The notes beneath the pieces are model-generated. The model worked only from the letters and a program-made list of their open reading frames with translations, made no database searches and was not told where the DNA came from. Shown piece after piece: positions 1 to 6,461 of a DNA stretch of 9,380 nucleotides (its first letter is position 1; the number at the start of each line of letters is the position of its first letter). The position numbers and the translations under genes are program-made. This DNA comes from CAYSIX01 sp964431205 (GTDB lineage: Bacteria; Planctomycetota; Phycisphaerae; Phycisphaerales; Phycisphaeraceae): positions 1 to 9,380 of the forward strand of contig CAYSIX010000172.1 in assembly GCA_964431205.1 (NCBI GenBank). Reading direction: 5' to 3'.

Positions 1-61
1 CGGGACGGCCGGGCTGCTGGCGCTCGGCGGGCTGCTGGCCTGGCGGCGGCGGCGCGCCTGA
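1..61 (+). CDS. C-terminal end of an exported protein with PEP-CTERM-like membrane tail (partial)
   Basis: Only the last 19 codons and the TGA stop (59-61) are in the window, in the frame beginning at base 2. They encode a short Gly/Leu/Ala-rich hydrophobic segment ending Trp followed by four Arg and Ala. A hydrophobic stretch followed at once by an Arg cluster at the extreme C-terminus is the layout of PEP-CTERM/exosortase sorting tails; the diagnostic Pro-Glu-Pro motif would lie upstream of the window and cannot be seen. The next gene also ends in such a tail, which supports the reading. An ordinary C-terminal membrane anchor is the alternative. The function of the rest of the protein is unknown. 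Confidence 0.6.
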   Translation, partial: GTAGLLALGGLLAWRRRRA

Positions 62-79
62 ACGGGTGTTTGACGCGAT

Positions 80-121
80 CCGCGTGGCGCGGCCAACCGA
101 ACCGGACGCCGCGCCACGCGG
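80..121. repeat. Perfect 14-bp inverted repeat, possible transcription terminator
   Basis: Bases 80-93 (CCGCGTGGCGCGGC) are exactly complementary to 108-121, with a 14-base loop between. The hairpin begins 18 bases after the stop codon of the upstream gene, the usual place for a terminator, but no T-run follows on either strand, so it is not a canonical intrinsic terminator. It may terminate weakly, protect the 3' end of the upstream transcript, or lie in the leader of the next gene. The pairing is seen directly; the role is inferred. Confidence 0.8.
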
Positions 122-199
122 GCAGCTCGAAATCGCGGCCGGTGGCGGGACGGGCCCGAGGCGGTCCGATGAAACCCGCAACGATTGGCCATGACGAAC

Positions 200-204
200 G
201 GAGG
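200..204 (+). promoter_or_regulatory. Shine-Dalgarno GGAGG that fixes the start at 212
   Basis: GGAGG lies 7 bases upstream of the ATG at 212. In-frame upstream starts (TTG at 185, ATG at 191) have no comparable site. Starting at 212 also puts a normal signal peptide at the N-terminus. Confidence 0.85.
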
Positions 205-211
205 AATCTTT

Positions 212-1801
212 ATGCCTCAAGTACTGCGTAACGCCGCGTGTTTCCGCACGGTCGGGATCGCCGCCGCCTTGGTGGGGATCACCGCCGCCGCCGCGCACGC
301 CGCCGTCCCGCCGGGGTGGCTGGACGCCTACATCGCGACGAAGGAGGGTTTCGTGTTCGGCGACTTCGCGAATAGCGGCGCCGCCACATTCACCGCCGAG
401 AGCATCGTGATCGATGCCCAGGACCTCGACGGGGAGGACGGCCTGCTCGGCGGCGTGGGCTACGACATCCCCGACACCGACCTGAACGTGGACGACCCCA
501 ACCGGATCGCCGACTTCGACTTCGAGGTGACGTTCCGAGTCCTGGAGAACAACGCGGCGAGCACGTTCCAGCTCCAGCTCGAGGATCAGGACGGCCCCCT
601 GGCCGGCAACGAGTGGCGATGGGACGTGGACCTGACGGGCTTGCCCGTGGGGACGCGGACGACGGTCTCGCAGCCGCTGTTCGTCGATCCCACGGACGAC
701 GACAACGACAACGGGATCGCGACCTTCCAGGAGACGATCCTGGAGGACGGCGAGACGGTTCAGGGTGGGGCACCGGGGCCGGTCAACTGGATCCGCCAGT
801 TCGGCCGCGTGTTCGACGGTGACCAGAGCTTCGAACGGTTCGAGCTGGTCAAGCTCTCGCTGCAGGGCGATCGGACTTCCTCGGACCGGCTGCACATCGA
901 GGTCGAATCGGTGAAGGTGGTGGACCGCACGTCCACGGACCCGGCGGTGGCCGACCTCGTGGCCGACGACTTTCAAAGCGACTTCTCGCCCGCGCTGCTG
1001 CCGGCGGCCAACTCGTTCGTGCAGGGCGAGTTCGCGGATCAGGCCGCGGCGACGTTCAGCGACGGGGTGATCGCCATCGACGCCGAGCCCGATCCGGACA
1101 ACGACAACGGCGACATCTTCGGCGCCCTGGGCAAGACGACCGCGATCCGAGACCTCGATCTGAGCACGATGCAGCTCGAGGTCTCGGCGCGGCTGGGACC
1201 GAACAACGCCGCGAGCGGGTTTCTCGTCGCGCTGTTTGATCGCGATGACCCGGAGAACACGGGCGACGCCGTGACCAACCGCGGCGAGCAGGCCAACTAC
1301 CTCGTCGACACCGCCCTGCTCAACGCGGACGGGTTCACCACGCTGACGATCGCGCTGAGCGACATCTTCTCGATCGACGAGTTCAACTCCGAGTTCATGA
1401 CGGGCGACGGCGACGTGGCGGCGTTCTTCGACAGTGCGGCCGGCACGCCGCAGTTCGACCTGGCGTCGCTGCGGGTCCACGGCCTGCCGGGCTCGAATGA
1501 ACGGCTGGACGTGCTGATCGAAAGCATCCGCCTGCTCGACACGCCGGCGGCGGTCCCGGGCGACGCCGACGGCGACGGCGATGTGGACGCGTTTGACCTG
1601 GGCCTGTGGCAGACCCAGTTCGGGATGAGCGGTGACGGGTTGAGCGCCGATTTCGACAACGACGGCGACGTGGACGCCTTCGACCTGGGCATCTGGCAGA
1701 TCAACTTCGGCACCGGCGTCGGGGGCGCGGCCGTGCCCGAGCCCGCGACCGCCCTGCTGCTGCTGTTCGGGACCGCTGCGCCGCTGCTGCGGCGCCGCTG
1801 A
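212..1801 (+). CDS. Secreted dockerin type I / PEP-CTERM-like protein with a duplicated domain
   Basis: Protein of 529 residues. A signal peptide is visible: Arg at 6 and 12, a hydrophobic core at about 14-28, and a likely cleavage after Ala-His-Ala at residue 30. Two diverged copies of one domain follow (about 46-238 and 268-443). They share an opening FGDFANSGAATF-like stretch, a central ENNAAS/PNNAAS block with alternating hydrophobics, and a closing (I/V)ES(I/V)(K/R)(L/V)(L/V)D. The domain is probably a beta-sandwich, possibly carbohydrate-binding, but I do not recognise its family. Next is a dockerin type I pair with Asp-rich calcium loops at D451-D462 and D480-D491, each followed by FDLG-x-WQ-x-x-FG. 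The C-terminus has VPEP (508-511), a Leu-rich hydrophobic segment and three Arg, matching a PEP-CTERM sorting signal. It is probably exported, processed by an exosortase and surface-held. A pseudopilin gene follows 101 bp downstream, so co-transcription is possible. No catalytic motif was seen. Confidence 0.88.
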   Translation: MPQVLRNAACFRTVGIAAALVGITAAAAHAAVPPGWLDAYIATKEGFVFGDFANSGAATFTAESIVIDAQDLDGEDGLLGGVGYDIPDTDLNVDDPNRIADFDFEVTFRVLENNAASTFQLQLEDQDGPLAGNEWRWDVDLTGLPVGTRTTVSQPLFVDPTDDDNDNGIATFQETILEDGETVQGGAPGPVNWIRQFGRVFDGDQSFERFELVKLSLQGDRTSSDRLHIEVESVKVVDRTSTDPAVADLVADDFQSDFSPALLPAANSFVQGEFADQAAATFSDGVIAIDAEPDPDNDNGDIFGALGKTTAIRDLDLSTMQLEVSARLGPNNAASGFLVALFDRDDPENTGDAVTNRGEQANYLVDTALLNADGFTTLTIALSDIFSIDEFNSEFMTGDGDVAAFFDSAAGTPQFDLASLRVHGLPGSNERLDVLIESIRLLDTPAAVPGDADGDGDVDAFDLGLWQTQFGMSGDGLSADFDNDGDVDAFDLGIWQINFGTGVGGAAVPEPATALLLLFGTAAPLLRRR

Positions 1802-1890
1802 ACGCGTCGTCTCCGCGAGCTCACGCTTCCCGCGTGGGTTCGCCTTTCAACACGGATCGTCACCGGGTTCTCGCGGCGACCGCTGCGCCT

Positions 1891-1895
1891 AGGAG
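1891..1895 (+). promoter_or_regulatory. Shine-Dalgarno AGGAG that fixes the start at 1903
   Basis: AGGAG sits 7 bases before the ATG at 1903. The longer reading frame from a GTG at 1834 lacks such a site and would put 23 residues before the prepilin leader, so 1903 is preferred. Confidence 0.85.
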
Positions 1896-1902
1896 TTCAA
1901 TC

Positions 1903-2775
1903 ATGTCCGCCAATCGACACGCATTCACCCTGATCGAACTGCTCGTGGTCATCTCCATCATCGCCCTGCTGATCGGCATCCTGCTGCCCGCGCTGGGCGC
2001 CGCCCGTCAGACCGCCAACGCCATGACCTGCCTCTCGAAGCTGCGTCAGATGGGCATCGGCGTGATGATCTACGTCGACGAGCACGACCGTCACCTGCCG
2101 CCGGGGATCGTCCCTCAGACCGGCGGCAGCGGCTACGTGACCGACTGGACCGTCCTGCTGCCCAACATCATGGGCTCGAAGGGCAAGCGGTACAGCGAGG
2201 TGACCGAGACCGGCAGCAGCGGCCTGCGCGAGCTGTTCACGGACGCGGACACGATCGACGTCCGCCGCGATCCCGACGACATCGTCAACCACTACACCTG
2301 TCACCCGCGCCTGATGCCCGACCTCAGCTCCGTCGAGGCCGTGCCCGAGATCGAGCTGCAACTGGCCAACCACGGCCGCATGTGGTACGTCAACCTGGAC
2401 ACCATCCGCAAGAGCTCGGACCTGATCCTGATCATGGACGGGGCGCAGGTCGAACAGATCAACGGGGACGCGACCTCGACGTGTTACCGCCTGGACCGGA
2501 CCGGCCCGTTCGGACCGCCTTACCTGCTCTCACGGTACGCCAAGGAGGGCACCGAGGACCAGACGATCGACGCCGGTCCCAACACGGACGCCGGGTTCGG
2601 CCAAACGACCAACACATCGCTGGCGGCGGGCAACATCCGCTGGCGTCACCACGGCGACACGACGGCCAACTTCCTGTTCCTGGACGGGCACGCCGAGTCG
2701 CGGCAGTATCTTGGTCCGGACGACGGCGGAATCCCTCGCGGCGACGTGCTCAAGCGCGAGGTGTACATCGATTGA
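1903..2775 (+). CDS. Type II secretion/type IV pilin-like pseudopilin with prepilin N-terminus
   Basis: Protein of 290 residues. The N-terminus is a class III prepilin leader: a seven-residue basic leader (Arg5, His6, Ala7), then FTLIELLVVISIIALLIGIL, with the conserved Glu at residue 12 (Glu5 of the mature protein). Prepilin peptidase would cut between Ala7 and Phe8 and N-methylate Phe8; position -1 is Ala rather than the commoner Gly. The hydrophobic helix continues to about residue 28. The region beyond has the LRQMGIG-x-MIYVDEH pattern common in planctomycete pseudopilins. The C-terminus carries RWRHHG...FLFLDGHAES (248-266), resembling the H-x9-DG signature of planctomycete DUF1559-type proteins but with ten residues between His250 and Asp261-Gly262. 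It probably assembles into a pseudopilus or a planctomycete-specific envelope structure. No pilus assembly genes are in view. It converges on the lipoprotein gene at 2906. Confidence 0.9.
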   Translation: MSANRHAFTLIELLVVISIIALLIGILLPALGAARQTANAMTCLSKLRQMGIGVMIYVDEHDRHLPPGIVPQTGGSGYVTDWTVLLPNIMGSKGKRYSEVTETGSSGLRELFTDADTIDVRRDPDDIVNHYTCHPRLMPDLSSVEAVPEIELQLANHGRMWYVNLDTIRKSSDLILIMDGAQVEQINGDATSTCYRLDRTGPFGPPYLLSRYAKEGTEDQTIDAGPNTDAGFGQTTNTSLAAGNIRWRHHGDTTANFLFLDGHAESRQYLGPDDGGIPRGDVLKREVYID

Positions 2776-2842
2776 CCGCGACGGCGGTGACGACGCCCGC
2801 GCGGCACAACGGCCAGGCGGATCAGACGAACGGACGCGCACG

Positions 2843-2873
2843 AAAAAGCCCGGCCGGGGATGCCGGCCGGGCT
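2843..2873 (-). terminator. Intrinsic terminator of the coiled-coil lipoprotein gene
   Basis: A perfect 11-bp stem (2847-2857 with 2863-2873, AGCCCGGCCGG and its complement) encloses a 5-base loop. On the minus strand the stem is followed directly by a T-run (the complement of AAAAA at 2843-2847), giving a textbook Rho-independent terminator 33 bases after the TAA of the minus-strand gene. On the plus strand the hairpin has no trailing T-run, so it would serve the pseudopilin transcript poorly. Confidence 0.9.
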
Positions 2874-2905
2874 GGTCCCGTCGCGTAGATTGAGAGGCTG
2901 CGGAC

Positions 2906-5683
2906 TTACTCGAAGGACGTGCTCACCTCGGTGACCTGGAAGTTGTCGTCGCGGACGGCCTCGGGCAGGTCGACCTGGCCCTGGGGCAGCTCGGTCCGCG
3001 GCTTGTCTTCCGGGTTCTGCAGGGTCGCCAGGCGCAGGTCCCAGTCCTTGACCGCGGCCCGCTCCAGCTCCTTCTGCTGCTCCAGCAGCTTGCTGAGCCG
3101 CTGGCGGGTCGCCTCGCGGGCGGCCTCGGCGTCGGCCATCGCCGTCTCCAGGCTCGCCTGACGGAACGCCTCGTTCCGCAGTGCCCAGCCCGACTCACGC
3201 GCGTCCTGCGCCTCGACCTGCACCACCCGAGCGTCGAACAGCGCCTTGACCGCCCGGTCCTGCGCCTTGGCCGAGCGACGGTTCGCCTCGACCTCGGCCA
3301 GGAAGATGTCGCTCTCGGCCAGCGCCGCGGCGTTCTGCACGTCGGCGTCGGCCAGGGCGTGCTCGCTGGCGGCACGCGCATCGGCCAACCGACGCTCGAC
3401 CTCCGCCTCGCTCTTGAGCTGGCTCACTCGAATCAGGCTCTTGGCCCGGCTGATGTCCGCGTCCGCCAGCGCCCGATCCAGCGCGTGCCGCGCCTGGATC
3501 CGCGCGATCTCCACGTCCGTCTTCTTGCCGACCACGTCCGCCCGGACCATCGCTTCCTCGTAGTTCGCCTTCGCGATCTGCTCCTCGGAGTTGATGGACC
3601 GATCCAGCTTCGCCAGCTCGGCGTTGAGCGTTCGCTCGGCCGCGGCGATCTGAGCGTCGATCTGCTCAGCCATCGCCTCCTTGCTCTTCTGAACGCTGTC
3701 GGCCTCGGCCAGCAGCCGCGACCGCTCGGCCCGGCCACGCTTCTCGATCGCCTCCAGCTCCGCCGCCAGAGCGCGGGTCTCCGCCTCACCCTGGTGGCGC
3801 ACCGCCTGGGCTTCCTCCGACAACTGCTTCGACAGCGCACGAGCCACTTCCAGCTCGGTCTCGGCACGAGCCTTGAGGTCCGCGGCCTCGGCCAGCTTGT
3901 CGCGACGGTACGCCTCGGCCTCGACCAACGCACGCTCGTGGCTGGCCTTGGCCGACTCCAGCGTCGCGTCCGCCTTGGCGCGCGCCTCGGCAAACCGCGC
4001 TTCGCTCTGCGTCCGCAGCGCCTCGGCCGTGCTCCGCTTCTCCGAAGCCTCGGCCACCTGCTGGCGACGGATCGCCTCCAGCTTGCTCTTGCCCTCGGCG
4101 AACTTCGCGTCGATCGCCTTCTGCTGCGCCTCGGCCTTGGTCCGCTGGTGCATCACCTGCGCCAGGGCCGACTTGAACGCGGCGACGTGCTCCGGCTCGA
4201 CCTGGGCCGCGACCTCCTCGACCTCGGGCGTCGGCGGAACCTCATGGAAGCCCTCGGCCTGCGGCGTCGGCGTGGTCTTGCCCGGCAGCTCGTAGCTGCC
4301 CGCCGCCGCCTGCTGCGCCACCTGCGTCGCGATCTGCTCGCGGATCTCCGCGGCCTGGGCCTCGGCCTCGGCGGCCAGCTTCTTCATCGTCTCCTCGGCC
4401 AACTCTTCCTGGTGGGCCGCCGTCTCGCGGATCGCGTTGGCGCGGGCCTCGGCCTCGGCCTTGACAAACTCCGCACGCGCCACCGACTCGGCTCGGATCG
4501 CGGCGATCCTCGCCTTGTCCACCTCCGCCGAGGCGTCCTGGTGCCACGCGTCCAGCTCACGGATGTCACGCGCGTACTCCAGCTCGGCGCGCTGGCTCAG
4601 CTCGTCGGCCTCGGCCAGCAGCCGTTGGATCGTCGCCTGCTCCTGCTCATGCGCGTTCGTCGCCGACTTGATCTGACCGCCGTGACGCGCCTGGGCCTGC
4701 TCCCACGCCGTGTGCGCCGACTTGACCTTCATCTCGTACTGCTGCTCAGCGGCCTGCTCGGTCAGCGCCGCCGCTCGCGCCTCCAGCTCCTGTGCCCGCG
4801 CCTCGGCGTCCTCCAGCACCGACCGCGACTGCTGGGCCAGCCGGCTCGACTCCGCCTCGGTCTGACGCTGGATGGTCTGGATCTCGCTCGACAGCGAGTC
4901 GCGACGCGCGTCGGTCTGCTCCTGGGCGGCGTCGGCCTCGGCACGCAACGCGGCGATCGTCGCCGCCGCTCGCGCACGCGTCGCTTCGGCCGACTCACGC
5001 ATGTCCTCGATCGCGGCGCGACCCTCGGCCTCGGTCGCCGACCGCACCGCGCGCATCTTCTCGATCCGAGCCTTGGACGCCGCGAACTCCTGCGCCGCCT
5101 GGCTCATCAGGTCGGTCTGAAGCGTGCGCTTCTCCTTGTGCAGGCTGTTGACCAGCGCCTCGCGCTGCTGAGCGGTCGTCTCGATCTTGCGGGCGCGGGC
5201 GTTGACCTGCGCCATCAGGTGGTCCTGCTCCGCGTCGAACCGTCGCTGCAGCTTCTGCGTCTCGGCGATGGCGACCTCGTGCGAGGAGGCCACCTGCTGG
5301 CGCTGCGCGGCGAGGCGGGCCTGCCGCTCCTTGAGCAGCGCGTCGCGCTCGATCTCGGCGGCCTGAGCGGCGGCCAGTCGCGCCTCGACGGCGGCGATGC
5401 CCTTGCGGGCCTCGGCGACGTACGTGTCCGGCACGGGCTTCTGCTGGGCGACCTGGCCGACATGATCACGGGTTTGCCCAACGAACGCTTCCTCGGCGGC
5501 GTAGGCGACCCCGCCGGCGTTCCGCGAGCGGTCGGCTCCGGTCTGCGGGGTGGCGGTGCAGCCGACGAAGGCGCCGACGCCGATCACGGCGACGAGGGCG
5601 GCCGTCGTCAGCCGGCGACGGAGGCCCTGGCCCGCCGCGGACGGCGAGAGGGCGGGTGCGGTTGCGGATCCACGCTGGCTCAT
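2906..5683 (-). CDS. Large two-armed coiled-coil predicted lipoprotein
   Basis: Protein of 925 residues, family not recognised. The N-terminus has three Arg (22-24), a hydrophobic core (about 25-40) and a lipobox-like FVGC with Cys42; this is the only cysteine in the whole protein, which favours lipidation. The residue after Cys is Thr, not Asp. From residue 86 to 466 there is no proline and the sequence is Ala/Glu/Arg/Gln-rich, as expected of one long helix or coiled coil. A proline-containing linker (P467-P497) follows, then a second proline-free arm (498-890) of nearly the same length, and a 36-residue acidic, proline-containing tail. The composition recalls TolA domain II or other long helical envelope proteins, but that is resemblance of composition only. 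A structural, scaffold or filament role is plausible; no enzymatic motif was seen. An ATG at 5698 would add five residues but lacks a ribosome site. A PilZ gene lies 263 bp upstream on the same strand. Confidence 0.85.
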   Translation of the reverse strand: MSQRGSATAPALSPSAAGQGLRRRLTTAALVAVIGVGAFVGCTATPQTGADRSRNAGGVAYAAEEAFVGQTRDHVGQVAQQKPVPDTYVAEARKGIAAVEARLAAAQAAEIERDALLKERQARLAAQRQQVASSHEVAIAETQKLQRRFDAEQDHLMAQVNARARKIETTAQQREALVNSLHKEKRTLQTDLMSQAAQEFAASKARIEKMRAVRSATEAEGRAAIEDMRESAEATRARAAATIAALRAEADAAQEQTDARRDSLSSEIQTIQRQTEAESSRLAQQSRSVLEDAEARAQELEARAAALTEQAAEQQYEMKVKSAHTAWEQAQARHGGQIKSATNAHEQEQATIQRLLAEADELSQRAELEYARDIRELDAWHQDASAEVDKARIAAIRAESVARAEFVKAEAEARANAIRETAAHQEELAEETMKKLAAEAEAQAAEIREQIATQVAQQAAAGSYELPGKTTPTPQAEGFHEVPPTPEVEEVAAQVEPEHVAAFKSALAQVMHQRTKAEAQQKAIDAKFAEGKSKLEAIRRQQVAEASEKRSTAEALRTQSEARFAEARAKADATLESAKASHERALVEAEAYRRDKLAEAADLKARAETELEVARALSKQLSEEAQAVRHQGEAETRALAAELEAIEKRGRAERSRLLAEADSVQKSKEAMAEQIDAQIAAAERTLNAELAKLDRSINSEEQIAKANYEEAMVRADVVGKKTDVEIARIQARHALDRALADADISRAKSLIRVSQLKSEAEVERRLADARAASEHALADADVQNAAALAESDIFLAEVEANRRSAKAQDRAVKALFDARVVQVEAQDARESGWALRNEAFRQASLETAMADAEAAREATRQRLSKLLEQQKELERAAVKDWDLRLATLQNPEDKPRTELPQGQVDLPEAVRDDNFQVTEVSTSFE

Positions 5684-5946
5684 CTGACTTTCTCCCATCT
5701 ACAAGGTGCGAAACGAGACCTCGAACCCCAATTGGCACGAACACGAGTCCCCCCTCCCTTCGTCCGGCCATTCCACGGCCTTTACCGTTGAAAAGCAGAA
5801 CAGCTCGAAGTCTTGAGGGGTCTGGTTGTTCTGTGCCGGGCGGTGGGAGGGCGCAAAGACGCGCGGTTGTGCGGCCTGCGCGGCCTGACGGGGTGACCAC
5901 GTTATCGGGACGTCACGAATACGGCCGGAACCACGATATTGTAGTG
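5684..5946 (-). other. Intergenic region between PilZ and lipoprotein genes
   Basis: These 263 bases hold no convincing gene. Just downstream of the PilZ stop on the minus strand is an AT-richer patch with TACAAT (5943-5938) close to a GATAAC, which could be a -10 element for a long leader of the lipoprotein gene. No -35 element lies at the usual distance, so no promoter is called. No intrinsic terminator was seen after the PilZ gene, so read-through into the lipoprotein gene is possible. Confidence 0.5.
5692..5696 (-). promoter_or_regulatory. Shine-Dalgarno GGGAG that fixes the start at 5683
   Basis: On the minus strand GGGAG ends 8 bases before the ATG at 5683 and overlaps the alternative in-frame ATG at 5698. 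The upstream ATG has no purine-rich site at a suitable distance, so translation most likely starts at 5683. Confidence 0.75.
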
Positions 5947-6294
5947 TTATCCCGTAGCGTCAGCGGAAGGACCGGCCGCGGCGGACTCGCCGGACGTGTC
6001 GAAGGCGATCGCCAGAGCCTGGCCGGCCTCGGCGGCGGTGGCGCGCACGACGACGCCGGCTCGGCGGGCGTCCTCGCGCAGCAGCGCGACCGCACGCTCG
6101 GCGAACCAGAGCTCCAGCCGGTCGCCGGCGCGAAGCCGAATGGGGTAGCTCAACTCGAGCAAGGCGCCCCCGGCCGAGACGTTTCGCGTGCGCCCGCCGA
6201 GATACCGGTTGGGCACGCGGTCGCAGCGCAGTTTCACGGGCTGGTCGAGCGCTCGTCGATGATATTGTCGGCGGTCGGCGGGTATGGCGGGCAT
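5947..6294 (-). CDS. Stand-alone PilZ-domain protein, candidate c-di-GMP receptor
   Basis: Protein of 115 residues, the usual size for a single PilZ domain. Both ligand motifs are visible: RxxxR at R9-R13 (within RRQYHRR) and (D/N)xSxxG at N38-S40-G43 (within RNVSAGG). The strands that follow, with LELSYPIRLRAGDRLELWF and a closing VVVRA...ALAIAFD, fit the PilZ beta-barrel. No signal peptide or membrane segment is present, so it is probably cytosolic. The C-terminal 16 residues or so are Ser/Ala/Gly-rich and probably disordered. The ATG at 6294 is chosen because GGAG lies 6 bases upstream (6304-6301) and the domain starts at once. PilZ proteins bind cyclic di-GMP and pass the signal to motility, secretion or polysaccharide machinery; the target here is unknown. 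It diverges from the HEAT/TPR gene and lies upstream of the coiled-coil lipoprotein gene. Confidence 0.88.
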   Translation of the reverse strand: MPAIPADRRQYHRRALDQPVKLRCDRVPNRYLGGRTRNVSAGGALLELSYPIRLRAGDRLELWFAERAVALLREDARRAGVVVRATAAEAGQALAIAFDTSGESAAAGPSADATG

Positions 6295-6421
6295 GGGTGG
6301 CTCCGGGCCGTGTCTTGGAGTCATCGGACCGGGCGGCTTGCGGGCTTGACCGCCGGGACGCCGAGCCCGTTCCACCCCGCGGCGGCATGGACGTGAGGGA
6401 TTCTCGGACGCGACCGGCCCC

Positions 6422-6451
6422 TTGTCCCGCAGCAGCCAGGGCGCGTAGAAT
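6422..6451 (+). promoter_or_regulatory. Candidate sigma-70-type promoter of the HEAT/TPR gene
   Basis: TTGTCC (6422-6427), an 18-base spacer and TAGAAT (6446-6451) resemble -35 and -10 elements. The -10 ends only 10 bases before the ATG at 6462, so a transcript starting at the usual distance would be leaderless or nearly so; this fits the lack of a Shine-Dalgarno sequence. The same TAGAATCG octamer occurs in the ppdK promoter candidate. Confidence 0.5.
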
Positions 6452-6461
6452 CGGACGCACG

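Noticed and set aside
185..211. Extended start (TTG 185 or ATG 191) of the dockerin protein
   Set aside because: No ribosome site precedes these codons, whereas GGAGG precedes ATG 212, which also gives a normal signal peptide.
1834..1902. GTG start at 1834 for the pseudopilin
   Set aside because: It would add 23 residues before a canonical short prepilin leader; AGGAG precedes the ATG at 1903.
2775..2788. Small inverted repeat (ACCGC/GCGGT) after the pseudopilin stop as its terminator
   Set aside because: The stem is only 5 bp and no T-run follows, so it is too weak to call.
3359..5791. 810-codon open frame on the plus strand, antisense to the coiled-coil lipoprotein gene
   Set aside because: It is Leu/Arg/Gly-rich low-complexity sequence, as expected when Ala (GCC/GCG) and Glu (GAG) codons of a GC-rich helical protein are read in reverse. 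The minus-strand frame has a ribosome site, signal sequence, ordered architecture and a terminator; this one has no recognisable domain.
5865..5890. Short GC-rich direct repeat (GCGGCCTG twice) near a possible hairpin
   Set aside because: Two 8-base copies in GC-rich DNA are expected by chance, and no T-run or conserved structure accompanies them.
5938..5943. TACAAT on the minus strand as a promoter for the lipoprotein gene
   Set aside because: Only a -10-like hexamer is seen; the nearest TTGACG-like sequence (CTGACG) is about 14 bases away, too close for a standard promoter.
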